From contig JAAUPE010000002.1 of assembly GCA_012034595.1 (NCBI GenBank), forward strand, positions 33,682-97,681: DNA of 64,000 nucleotides. Reading direction: 5' to 3'. Source of the stretch: Calothrix sp. CSU_2_0. Its GTDB lineage: Bacteria > Cyanobacteriota > Cyanobacteriia > Cyanobacteriales > Nostocaceae. The notes below the pieces were generated by a model. It made no database searches. It had not been told where the DNA came from and worked only from the letters and a program-made list of their open reading frames with translations. The position numbers were made by a program, and so were the translations under genes. Shown here in pieces: positions 55,785-64,000 of this stretch (its first letter is position 1; each line of letters opens with the position of its first letter).

Positions 55785-55947
55785 GAGATTTTGCCAAAAC
55801 TAGTACCTCAAGGCAAAAGAAAGAAAGATGATTTTATCAGCTTTTCAGCCATTTTATAGACGCGGAGCGGCTTCCCGCAGGGTATGGTAGCTTTATTAGA
55901 GCTATTCTGTACTAGCTATAAATGCAGTGCTTTATATTTTTATAAGT

Positions 55948-58557
55948 ATGAATAAATATTCTAGTCTCTTCGTGTTTATATTCTTTTTTGCTGTTGATTC
56001 TGCATCTGCCAGCACATTTATTAGTGCATCAAAAATTAGTCCATTAAAATCTTCAATCAAATTGCAGAATTATGACCAACTATTTTCCCTAACTCAAACA
56101 TCAAAAACTCAAAACCAAAACTCAAAATCTGCGGTAGAACGTGGTAAAATTCGATTTGAAGCAGGACAATTCGTCGAAGCTGCTAATATTTGGCAGCAAG
56201 CAACTATTGAGTTTGAGCGTCAAGGTGATACGTTCAACCAAGCATGGATTTTAAGTTATCTTTCACTTGCTTATCAGAATATGGGAGACTGGAAAAAAGC
56301 AGAAACTGCCATTAACAACAGTCTCAAACTTTTACAGCGTTATCATTCCTCTTCCAACTCAGAAATATTAGCAGTAGCATTAAATACGCAAGGTCGTTTA
56401 AAACTAAGTACAGGTCAAGCGGGTGCTGCCCTGAAATGTTGGCAGGAAGCAGAACAAGCTTATGCAGCAACCGGAGATATAATTGGAGAAGTAGGTAGTA
56501 AAATTAACCAAGCTCAGGCATTACAAACAATGGGTTTGTATAGTCGTGCCAAGAAATTATTACAACAAATTAACCAACAGTTGCAACAACAGCAGGATTT
56601 ACCCCTAAAACTCAAAGCTTTGCGGAGTTTGGGAGTAGCAATGCAAGTAATTGGTGATTTAAATGAATCAAAGAAAACTTTAAAAGATAGTTTAGAAATA
56701 AGTCAAAAGCTAGGTTTAGTAGGAGAGAGTAGCGAAATTTTATTTAGTTTAGGAAATACCAAGCGTAGCTTACAGGATATTCAAGCAGCACTAAATTACT
56801 ATCAGCAAGCAGCAGCTTTAGCAACAAATCCGCAAGTAAAAGTAGAAGCACTTCTCAATCAATTCAGTTTGTACGTAGAGACATCGCAAAATGATTCTGC
56901 TGAGACTTTAATACCGCAAATCGCAACAGAAATAGCAACTCTTCCTCCTAGTAGAATATCAATTTATGCCAAAGTTAATTTTGCTCGAAATCTGTTACAG
57001 CTAGCACCAAAAAATCAACAAAATTCCCAAAAATATCAACAAGCAGTAGAGATTTTAACAAATGGAATCAAACAAGCTGAAAATTTAGGAGATATGCGTG
57101 CAAAAGCTTATGCATTAATCCAATTAAGTAAATTAAATTCGCGATCGCAACAGTATGATAGTGCTTTAAAATGGAGCCAGCAAGCATTAAAAATTTCCCA
57201 AGAACTAAATGCTGCGGATATTTCCTACCAAGCAGCTTGGCAAGTTGGACGTATTTCCAATAAGTTAGGTGATAAAGAAAATGCATCTGCTGCCTACAAA
57301 TTCTCTATAGAAAACTTAAAATTATTGCGAAGTGATTTAGTCGCAATGAATTCCAATGTTCAATTTTCCTTCCAAGAAAGTGTCGAACCAGTTTACCGTG
57401 AATATGTGTCCCTACTGTTAGAAGAATCCAACCCAGGAGAGCAAAAACTTAGAGAAGCAAGGGAACTAATTGAAGCATTACAACTTGCAGAACTCGATAA
57501 TTTTTTCCGTGAAGCTTGCATTGATACCAAACCCGAAAATATTGACCGAATCGACACAAAAGCCGCTGTAATATATCCAATTATTTTACCAGACCGTTTG
57601 GAAGTAATTTTATCAGTCGGGAATAAATCCATTTCCAAATATCGGGTAATTTTACCGCAAGCAGAAATCGAAAAAGCCATTCAATTAATGCGACAATCAT
57701 TAAACCCAACATTTTCCAATCAAGAGCGATCGCAAGTTTCACAGCAACTATATAATTGGTTAATTCGTCCAGCAGAAGCGGAATTATCGCGTCACCAGAT
57801 CGAAACACTAGTATTTGTTCTTGATGGTTCGCTTCGCAACTTACCAATGGCAGGATTATACGACGGTAAACAATACCTGATTGAAAAGTATAATACAGCC
57901 TTATCACCGGGATTGCAGATTATGCGATCGCAATTAAATAAAGTCAAAAATCGTAAATTAATAGTAGCTGGATTAAGCGAAGCACGTCAAAATTTTAAAC
58001 CATTACCTGCGGTAAAATCAGAAGTATTAGAAATTGCCTCAACATTACCATCAACAAAACTTTTAAATGAGGATTTTACTGATTCAAAGCTAAAAAATGC
58101 GATTAAGTCAACACCATTTACTATCTTACATCTTGCTACCCACGGACAATTTAGTAGCAAATCTGAGGAGACTTTTATTGTTACTTGGGATGGAAAAATT
58201 AATGTTAAAGAACTTGATGAATTATTAAAAATGGGCATTGACAAAGAATCTGTCCCAGTTGAATTAATGGTTCTCAGTGCTTGTCAAACAGCAAAAGGAG
58301 ACAACCGCGCTATATTAGGTTTAGCAGGTGTTGCGGTGCGTTCTGGTGCCCGCAGTACCCTCGCAACATTATGGGCTGTAAAAGACGAGTCAACAGCCAA
58401 ATTTATGATTGAATTTTATAAACAATTAAGTACACCAGGTATTTCCAAAGCTGGAGCATTACGGAATACCCAATTAGCATTTTTAAAGGATGCAAATAAG
58501 GATTTTCAACATCCTTTTTACTGGGCATCATTTGTATTAATTGGTAATTGGTTGTAG
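55948..58557 (+). CDS. TPR-CHAT caspase-like protein
   Basis: 869 residues from ATG 55948 (MNKYSSLFVFIFFFAVDSAS, signal-like); an in-frame ATG-equivalent at 55927 is less likely. About eight TPR-like repeats span residues 45-440 (GKIRFEAGQFVEAANIWQQA, AWILSYLSLAYQNMGDWKKA). The CHAT domain is at about 545-869, with catalytic His in ILHLATHGQFSS and Cys in LMVLSACQTAKGDNRAI. CHAT proteases are caspase-like; in several bacteria they act in defence or cell death. The signal peptide suggests an exported form. It is 163 bp after the kinase gene. Confidence 0.9.
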   Translation: MNKYSSLFVFIFFFAVDSASASTFISASKISPLKSSIKLQNYDQLFSLTQTSKTQNQNSKSAVERGKIRFEAGQFVEAANIWQQATIEFERQGDTFNQAWILSYLSLAYQNMGDWKKAETAINNSLKLLQRYHSSSNSEILAVALNTQGRLKLSTGQAGAALKCWQEAEQAYAATGDIIGEVGSKINQAQALQTMGLYSRAKKLLQQINQQLQQQQDLPLKLKALRSLGVAMQVIGDLNESKKTLKDSLEISQKLGLVGESSEILFSLGNTKRSLQDIQAALNYYQQAAALATNPQVKVEALLNQFSLYVETSQNDSAETLIPQIATEIATLPPSRISIYAKVNFARNLLQLAPKNQQNSQKYQQAVEILTNGIKQAENLGDMRAKAYALIQLSKLNSRSQQYDSALKWSQQALKISQELNAADISYQAAWQVGRISNKLGDKENASAAYKFSIENLKLLRSDLVAMNSNVQFSFQESVEPVYREYVSLLLEESNPGEQKLREARELIEALQLAELDNFFREACIDTKPENIDRIDTKAAVIYPIILPDRLEVILSVGNKSISKYRVILPQAEIEKAIQLMRQSLNPTFSNQERSQVSQQLYNWLIRPAEAELSRHQIETLVFVLDGSLRNLPMAGLYDGKQYLIEKYNTALSPGLQIMRSQLNKVKNRKLIVAGLSEARQNFKPLPAVKSEVLEIASTLPSTKLLNEDFTDSKLKNAIKSTPFTILHLATHGQFSSKSEETFIVTWDGKINVKELDELLKMGIDKESVPVELMVLSACQTAKGDNRAILGLAGVAVRSGARSTLATLWAVKDESTAKFMIEFYKQLSTPGISKAGALRNTQLAFLKDANKDFQHPFYWASFVLIGNWL

Positions 58558-58564
58558 TCATAAC

Positions 58565-58735
58565 AATTTTGGATTTTAGATTTTGGTTTCTATACTCCTA
58601 AATTCTGACTTATATACTCCTGAATTCTGATTTCTATACTCCTGAATTCTGAATTCTGATTTCTACACTCCTAAATTCTGACTTCTATTCTATACTCCTA
58701 AATTCTGACTTCTATACTCCTGAATCCTGACTTCA
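58565..58735. repeat. Irregular CTCCTGAATTCTGATTTCTATA tandem repeats
   Basis: About seven imperfect units of 21-24 bp, such as ATACTCCTAAATTCTGACTT, fill the gap between the CHAT and PtuB genes (tail to tail). Related to the repeats at 39205-39325 in reverse. Confidence 0.8.
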
Positions 58736-58744
58736 TCCCTACAA

Positions 58745-59386
58745 TTAAAATTGATTCAAAAAATAGGAAATTGCCATAGAAAAAGGCGTATATTTACCAC
58801 TATTATCAGGAAATTGATACCCTTGTGCTAACAACTCAATCTCAGCCTCACTCAACCCTTCAATTGCCTCTAAAACAGCATCAATAGCAACCCGACGCAT
58901 CTTTCGCAACTTATCAATATTCAACGCTAAAATATCAATTGTAGTCTTCGCTAAAATCTGCATCTCCACATCATTCGTTGGTAAAATATCACCCGAACCC
59001 GAATAGCGAAAATACTTCACACATTGGGGATTTAACGGTGAAATCATTAAATCCTCATCAAACCAATTCGTTTTTTTATGTCCACAATGTACAGGTTTTG
59101 TTGGTCTAACTTCATCTTCACCTTGACAGGATGCAATCAAATTTGTGTATGTAAATGTTAAATCTTGATACTTACTTTTTGGTCGAAAATGCTCAATATG
59201 GCAATTCCTACGTCCAATACTAATACCACAATAGCAGCAAATATAACCCTGTTCTTGCAGCAAAGATTGGTATACATCCTCTTTAACAGATTTGTTAAAA
59301 GATTTCCAATTTGATACTTTGTTACCTTGTTTTCTATTCCATACAGTTAAACTACTAGGTTCTTCGCTCTTCTTAATATATTTCAT
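58745..59386 (-). CDS. ptuB: Septu HNH endonuclease PtuB-like
   Basis: 213 residues. HNH-type zinc nuclease: YICCYCGISIGRRNCHIEHF then RPKSKY, with second Cys site in LIASCQGEDE and HCGHKKTNWF, and LMISPLNPQC. N-terminus MKYIKKSEEPSSLTVWNRKQ fits the TIGR02646 (retron/Septu HNH) family. Its ATG overlaps the stop of the ATPase gene by 4 bp. In Septu, PtuA and PtuB form a complex that attacks DNA or tRNA upon phage infection; the same pair also serves type I-A retrons. Confidence 0.85.
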   Translation of the reverse strand: MKYIKKSEEPSSLTVWNRKQGNKVSNWKSFNKSVKEDVYQSLLQEQGYICCYCGISIGRRNCHIEHFRPKSKYQDLTFTYTNLIASCQGEDEVRPTKPVHCGHKKTNWFDEDLMISPLNPQCVKYFRYSGSGDILPTNDVEMQILAKTTIDILALNIDKLRKMRRVAIDAVLEAIEGLSEAEIELLAQGYQFPDNSGKYTPFSMAISYFLNQF

Positions 59387-60636
59387 TTATTGAGAATTTC
59401 CTTACGTCTAATTAGTACGTCTGCACGAACAAATTCCGGTTCATCTTCACCAATTTCACTTGCTAATAATTGACGAATTTTTTTTGCACCTTCAAGATTA
59501 TTGCTATCAATACATCTAAACAATTCACGCAAACTATCTTTGACTTCCTGAGGACGTTCGGGTACTCCCATTAAATCTTCGAGAATCCGGTTACTATCGC
59601 GTCCAAAAGAACTTTCTGCATGATTTACAGTGATACCTAAATCGGTTTTTTCCAGGATATAAATACCTTCAGGTTTGACATGACTAACTACCTGGGGAGA
59701 ATGGGTAGTAACAATAAATTGGCAATTTGGAAAAGTATGTGTCAAAGCTGGAATTACTTCCCGTTGCCATTTAGGATGTAGGTGGAGTTCAATTTCATCA
59801 ATCAGAACTACCCCATTTCCGTGTAATGGTTTCGAGTTACTCGGATTTGCGATCGCAAGTCTCCACGCTAAGTCTCCTACCATCGCTAGCAGGCATTTTT
59901 CACCATCAGAAAGTTGGTTGATGATAATTTCTCGACTATTTTTAATTACTGTCATCCGTAGTGGAGAACGTCGGATGCGTAAGTTGGAAAATTCTGGTAA
60001 TACGGAGTAAATTGCTTGTCTAACTGCGTCAAGTTGTGGGTTTAAGAAGGTAGGAATATCACGTCTTTCTTCGTTTTCTAAATCTTCTAAGGTTCTAAAC
60101 CATTGAAAGAAATTGTTGAAGTTAATTTGTACTCCATTTAATGCTTGTTCGTAAGCAGCAACGGTTTCAATTATGGGTTTTTTAGTGACTTTTAGAGGAA
60201 TATCGATAACTGCGCGATTGACGGTATAATGTACGAATACTGGTAAATTAAATTGTGGATTTTGCTGTAGCTGATTTTGGGTATCTTCAATCAGCTTTTT
60301 TAACTCAATTAAGTTACTATTTGTATCTTTTGCTCGTCGCTTTTGCCCTTTTGTTAACGACCAAACTACTTCACTATTATCAACAGAAATTGTAATTTCA
60401 TTATGGGTTTCATTACATCCATTATTCACATCCTCTTCCCGAAATAAACGTCCGGAAGTGGTGGGATGTTGAATCGGAGATGTAAATCGAGAAAGCAGTA
60501 TTGCTAAACAATCTAAAACACTTGATTTCCCGACTCCATTAATCCCAAGAATTACAGTTGGTTCCTGACTATCAAACTCTAAACGTAATTCTTTGATACC
60601 ACGAAATGAATTTATGGCAATCCGCTTAATTTTCAT
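59383..60636 (-). CDS. ptuA: Septu ATPase PtuA-like
   Basis: 417 residues, SMC/ABC-type ATPase. Walker A VILGINGVGKSSVLDCLAIL near 30-50, signature NQLSDGEKCLLAMVGDLAWR, Walker B NGVVLIDEIELHLHPKWQRE, and switch His FIVTTHSPQVVSHV. The N-terminus IKRIAINSFRGIKELRLEF is the usual AAA_21 start. Together with the HNH gene directly after it this forms a Septu defence operon. No RT or third subunit gene is next to it. Spacer upstream is 262 bp to the phosphatase gene. Confidence 0.87.
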   Translation of the reverse strand: MKIKRIAINSFRGIKELRLEFDSQEPTVILGINGVGKSSVLDCLAILLSRFTSPIQHPTTSGRLFREEDVNNGCNETHNEITISVDNSEVVWSLTKGQKRRAKDTNSNLIELKKLIEDTQNQLQQNPQFNLPVFVHYTVNRAVIDIPLKVTKKPIIETVAAYEQALNGVQINFNNFFQWFRTLEDLENEERRDIPTFLNPQLDAVRQAIYSVLPEFSNLRIRRSPLRMTVIKNSREIIINQLSDGEKCLLAMVGDLAWRLAIANPSNSKPLHGNGVVLIDEIELHLHPKWQREVIPALTHTFPNCQFIVTTHSPQVVSHVKPEGIYILEKTDLGITVNHAESSFGRDSNRILEDLMGVPERPQEVKDSLRELFRCIDSNNLEGAKKIRQLLASEIGEDEPEFVRADVLIRRKEILNK

Positions 60637-60898
60637 ATTACTTTTATTTGAATTTAGAAAATAAAATATCGATGAAGTAACTAGATTAAGACGCGAAAAT
60701 TTATCGCTACAAAGTACAAGCTAATTATTAGCCGACTTCGAGGTTTCAAGTGACAATCTAAAAATCTTCCAAGAATCTCTACAGTAGATACAGCAGGTTG
60801 CAATTATGTGAGATACAGTCAAACAATCCAAAAGCCATATATAAAGCTGTTTTACTTCTGAATTCTGCTGTATGACTTGGTAGGTTGTTTACACAAAA

Positions 60899-61813
60899 TT
60901 AAATAGATTTGAGGGAAATTGTACCCCGATCAAAAATCTTATTATCAGTACCAATCGCTCGAATTTCGATTTTATCCGCATAAACATCGTAAGCAGCAAA
61001 ACTCAATTTCTCCGCAGAATAAGCAGTACGTTGATTATTTCCAGATGGACGAGTACCAGCACCAGCACCACAGACTAAATATGTTGTCCCATTAATCACT
61101 TTTGTGCGTTCATAATTGTGGTCATGTCCATTGATATAAAGTTGAACATTATACTTTTTAAAAATAGGTGTAAACGATTTAATAAACACTTGATTATCGC
61201 CATAATGCCCCGAAGAATAAATTGGATGATGTCCGTAGACAATCTTCCAAGCTGCTTTCGATTTACTTAATTCTGTTTCCAACCAAGCTAATTGTGTTTT
61301 CATGTCAGCATTACCATTGGTATCTAACACAAAAAACTGCATTTGCTCGCGAGTATATGTATAGTAACGACCTTTCATATTAAACCCAGCATACTTTACT
61401 TGTGGGTCACCATTATCAGTACGAATATCATGATTACCCAAACAAGCTTGGAATTTTACACCCTTTTTGAGTAACTCAGCATAGGGACGTTCAAACACTT
61501 GATTAATTTTCTCAATTTCGCCATTATTATAAATATTATCTCCAGCTAAAACCACCAAATTATAAGGATTTTTGCTATGATATTTTGTCATTGCTTTCGC
61601 TACTTCATACTGCCCCTTATCTCCTGTACCAGTATCAGCAACAGAAACAAACCTAAATAATAATTTTTCTTTTTGGGAATTGGTAATAGGCTTTTGAATA
61701 ACTTGACTAGTATTACTTTTACTTGCTTTAATTACTTGGACACAACCAAAAATTGCTGCACTGATTGTACTAAAAGTGCTGAAAATTAGAAATTTACGCC
61801 GGTTAAAATTCAT
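60899..61813 (-). CDS. Exported metallophosphoesterase (purple acid phosphatase-like)
   Basis: 304 residues. N-terminal MNFNRRKFLIFSTFSTISA has a twin-arginine-like RRKFL followed by a hydrophobic stretch and a Cys (FGCVQ) that could be a lipobox. Calcineurin-like motifs: SVADTG, VVLAGDNIYNNG (GDxx), CLGNHDIRTD (GNHD), VYGHHPIYSSG (GHH/P) and YINGHDHNYERT (GHxH). It hydrolyses phosphoesters, probably outside the cytoplasm. Confidence 0.87.
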   Translation of the reverse strand: MNFNRRKFLIFSTFSTISAAIFGCVQVIKASKSNTSQVIQKPITNSQKEKLLFRFVSVADTGTGDKGQYEVAKAMTKYHSKNPYNLVVLAGDNIYNNGEIEKINQVFERPYAELLKKGVKFQACLGNHDIRTDNGDPQVKYAGFNMKGRYYTYTREQMQFFVLDTNGNADMKTQLAWLETELSKSKAAWKIVYGHHPIYSSGHYGDNQVFIKSFTPIFKKYNVQLYINGHDHNYERTKVINGTTYLVCGAGAGTRPSGNNQRTAYSAEKLSFAAYDVYADKIEIRAIGTDNKIFDRGTISLKSI

Positions 61814-62196
61814 ATTTCCTCTATTTAATATTTATTTAGGTACTTTATCCAAACTGAACTACCAATTTGCGGATAGTTATTGGTATAGATTTAAGCAAAA
61901 CTCGGAAAATAAAAAGATACTATACCTTGCAAGAGTAAATGCCGCTCATGAGACAGTTTGAATTTATACACTATGCTAAATCCTAATATATTTTACGTAT
62001 TTATATAGTAATATTCTTAACTTAATTGTGAATAAAATGTATTAGTAATTACAGATAAAATGGGATTTGCAAAAAGAAAGTCAAAATTACGATCTACTTT
62101 GATGAGCATTATGTAATACTTCCCTCTGTTGATTAAATTGCTAAACTATCTGTCTACACTATTTCCAGTTGATTAACCATCCCAGCTAAAAATTCC
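61814..62196. other. Spacer between divergent genes
   Basis: No gene seen. AT-rich, no strong hairpin. Promoters for the phosphatase and the membrane protein should lie here. Confidence 0.3.
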
Positions 62197-63135
62197 ATGT
62201 CCCAAGATAACCCTCCCAACTCTCAACCCCCTTCTTCACCAGAACCAAGACGGAATCGTCGTCAACGTCGGAATGAAGATGAAATGCAAACCCGTCAAAC
62301 ACGTTACCAGAAATCCCCACCATTTTGGAAAGTGACAATTATCCAATTGTTGCGAGGAACCATCGGAATTTTAGAAACAACAGTTGATAAACTTGAAACC
62401 CAACCACAAAATACAGATGAAACTCAAAAACAGGGATGGTGGGGTGCAATTTTAATTAGTATTCGTTCAGTATTGCCCACTGGTTTATCGTCCCAGCTTT
62501 CCGATACATTATTAAGTAGCGCGATCGCAATTATTGCGGTAATCGCTGTTTGGGGTACTTCATCGTTTTTCGCAAATCAACCTAACAAAGTAGCAACTGT
62601 TCCTCCTGTTTCTCCTGTACAGGAAACACCCCCCGCAGTTGTTACACCAATCGAACCGGAAATACTCCCAACCCCAGTTCCAATACCTTCAGTAGAAGCA
62701 ACACAACCTCCCATAGTTGAGGAGGAGAAAACTGAAGATAAACCCCCAGAAGAAGAAACAGCAGTCGTTACAGAGGAAGCAAAACCAGAACCAACACCGG
62801 AATTTATACCTCTAACCCCCGAACAAATTTTAATTGCAGCGATAGAAAATAAAGTTGGGGAGGTTAGTAAAGGTGCTGCATTAGGGTTAGTAAAATCAAT
62901 TCAAGCTAATTTCCGGAACAGCAGTTTAATTGTGATTATAAATGATGATTGGTATACCTTGAAAAAGTCACAGCAAGATAGATTAGCTGCTGATATATTT
63001 CAACGTTCTCAAGAGTTAGATTTTAGCCATTTAGAAATATTTGATGCCCATAATAAATTAGTTGCTCGCAATCCCGTAGTTGGAAAAGAAATGATTATTT
63101 TCCAAAGAGAGTTGATTGCAGAACAAACAAGTTAA
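62197..63135 (+). CDS. Membrane protein with Pro/Glu-rich linker, unknown
   Basis: 312 residues. N-terminus is Pro/Arg/Gln-rich (SPEPRRNRRQRRNEDEMQ), with a membrane segment at about 104-126 (TLLSSAIAIIAVIAVWGTSS). Then a Pro/Glu-rich periplasmic-type linker of about 80 residues and a small C-domain (IENKVGEVSKGAALGLVKSI, SSLIVIINDDWYTLKKSQQD). Such proteins are found in many cyanobacteria, role unknown. Likely single-pass with the C-domain outside. Confidence 0.75.
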   Translation: MSQDNPPNSQPPSSPEPRRNRRQRRNEDEMQTRQTRYQKSPPFWKVTIIQLLRGTIGILETTVDKLETQPQNTDETQKQGWWGAILISIRSVLPTGLSSQLSDTLLSSAIAIIAVIAVWGTSSFFANQPNKVATVPPVSPVQETPPAVVTPIEPEILPTPVPIPSVEATQPPIVEEEKTEDKPPEEETAVVTEEAKPEPTPEFIPLTPEQILIAAIENKVGEVSKGAALGLVKSIQANFRNSSLIVIINDDWYTLKKSQQDRLAADIFQRSQELDFSHLEIFDAHNKLVARNPVVGKEMIIFQRELIAEQTS

Positions 63136-63190
63136 TCAAAGCTTTATCCCAATGTCGGGATGTTCTGGTAGAGCGTCTCAAATCAACTAG

Positions 63191-63637
63191 TTAAAAAGAT
63201 AATTCAACATTGCTAGTTGTCCGCAAAACCGATTCCTGTTGAAACCTCCGCTTGTATTTTGCTACGACATCGTTAATGTGGAAGTTTTTAGTAGTATCAC
63301 TTCGATAAATTAAAATCACCAACTTGGTTTTTTCCCGAATTAATTCTCCATTTTGGTTTAAATATTGTCCATTCGCATTCATTACTGTCAACCCTTCTCG
63401 AAATTTCGGTGTAATCACACCATTTAAAAACTGTTGCCATTCCCCTTCAGATACTACCTTTCCCCCTGGTTTCGATAAACCAAAATATAGCTCATCTTTA
63501 ATAATAGTATTTTCCTTTGCATCAATCAGAGAAGATTGAGAGCTAACTAATTCATGATTACAAGCATGAGTAATCAATAGTAAACCTGTGATAGTCAGAC
63601 TACCTAAAGCTTTTTGAATAACTTTAATTGAAATCAT
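63191..63637 (-). CDS. DUF3574 lipoprotein
   Basis: 148 residues. Signal LGSLTITGLLLITHAC with a Cys at about residue 26 in a lipobox-like context (THAC). The rest matches the DUF3574 family as I recall it: DELYFGLSKPGGKVVSEGEW, QQFLNGVITPKFREGLTVMN and ILIYRSD. Function unknown; family members are small periplasmic proteins. Single gene, convergent with the membrane-protein gene. Confidence 0.8.
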   Translation of the reverse strand: MISIKVIQKALGSLTITGLLLITHACNHELVSSQSSLIDAKENTIIKDELYFGLSKPGGKVVSEGEWQQFLNGVITPKFREGLTVMNANGQYLNQNGELIREKTKLVILIYRSDTTKNFHINDVVAKYKRRFQQESVLRTTSNVELSF

Positions 63638-63709
63638 AAATATACCTTACATAAATATTTTGCTCCCATATAAACTTATCAGGGTTCAAAATTGCCATTT
63701 ATGCATTAA

Positions 63710-63931
63710 TTAACTCAAAATCCCCCAAATCCTTATTCCGTAAGTCTTTAAATTCAAATATCTGTCATTTAAGTCAATCCCGCAGCAATCCAATACCATA
63801 TTAAGAGTATTTGTTCTTCTTTCTTTAGTAGCATTTAGTATAAGTTTATCTTTTGCTACATTAACAAAGAAATTATTAAAATACATTGATAAAACTTTCA
63901 TGGCTGATTTATTTAGTTTTCCCTGAATCAA
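63710..63931 (-). CDS. Doubtful 73-residue hypothetical
   Basis: The first codon is a TTG and no Shine-Dalgarno is visible. The composition (AKDKLILNATKERRTNTLN) is protein-like but matches nothing known to me. It may be a gene remnant. Confidence 0.2.
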   Translation of the reverse strand: MIQGKLNKSAMKVLSMYFNNFFVNVAKDKLILNATKERRTNTLNMVLDCCGIDLNDRYLNLKTYGIRIWGILS

Positions 63932-64000
63932 ATACTGTACAAATTAGTGAGTATATTCCTGATGTTCAAAACAGTAATTTACTATTACTATTTTCATAGT

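Overview
The window comes from a filamentous, probably heterocystous cyanobacterium of the Nostocales type. The reasons are frequent HIP1 octamers (GCGATCGC) in genes and spacers, photosystem I psaC, a phycobilisome accessory cluster with cpeS-cpeT-cpeR, LL-diaminopimelate aminotransferase, a PEP-CTERM protein, CHAT, CHASE2 and DUF928 proteins, many hybrid histidine kinases, and abundant short palindromic and MITE-like repeats. No tRNA, rRNA or CRISPR array was recognised. Genus and species cannot be fixed from the sequence alone.

Layout. 0-3.1 kb: a HEAT-repeat protein cut by the left edge, then a SWIM zinc-finger protein. 3.4-5.3 kb: a complete retron, made of a structured msr-msd RNA, a MITE with target-site duplication, and a reverse transcriptase with a coiled-coil N-terminus. 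5.5-9.2 kb: rnhA, psaC and glmS. 9.3-10.1 kb: a VapBC-type toxin-antitoxin pair. 10.3-11.5 kb: a secreted protein and an unknown gene. 11.9-20.7 kb: a signalling cluster of coiled-coil protein, membrane OmpA-like protein, Rab-like GTPase and PAS hybrid histidine kinase, with a 921-residue multidomain response regulator facing it. 20.8-24.7 kb: a GST-like protein, a thioredoxin-like secreted protein and a PEP-CTERM protein. 25.1-27.1 kb: a type II restriction-modification pair. 27.3-31.4 kb: dapL, an MFS-FHA fusion and a small peptidoglycan-binding protein. 31.6-38.3 kb: a minus-strand oxidative cluster (two P450s, VOC, GST, FAD monooxygenase, SDR). 38.3-42.1 kb: a lipase-like hydrolase, a YgfZ-like protein and an FAD oxidase. 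42.3-49.1 kb: phycobilisome linker, lyase and regulator genes. 49.3-50.4 kb: a Cys-rich peptide and an orphan PotC permease. 50.8-58.6 kb: DUF928, a CHASE2 hybrid kinase, a response regulator-kinase and a TPR-CHAT protein. 58.7-60.6 kb: a Septu (PtuAB) defence operon. 60.9-64 kb: a phosphatase, a membrane protein and a DUF3574 lipoprotein.

Main points. (1) The retron is readable at RNA level: 9-bp a1/a2 repeats, msr hairpins including one very like that of the E. coli Eco1 retron, a long two-part msd stem, and an RT with NAxxH, YADD and VTG motifs. (2) Three defence-type systems (retron, restriction-modification, Septu) and one toxin-antitoxin pair share 57 kb. (3) The GTPase cluster may couple a Rab-like switch, through a possible longin/roadblock-like domain, to phosphorelay signalling. 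(4) Eight reading-frame breaks, among them psaC, cpeR, two histidine kinases, a P450 and the restriction enzyme, are each repaired by adding one base in or beside a homopolymer run. That pattern looks more like sequencing or assembly undercalling than real gene decay, and these genes should be read as probably intact.
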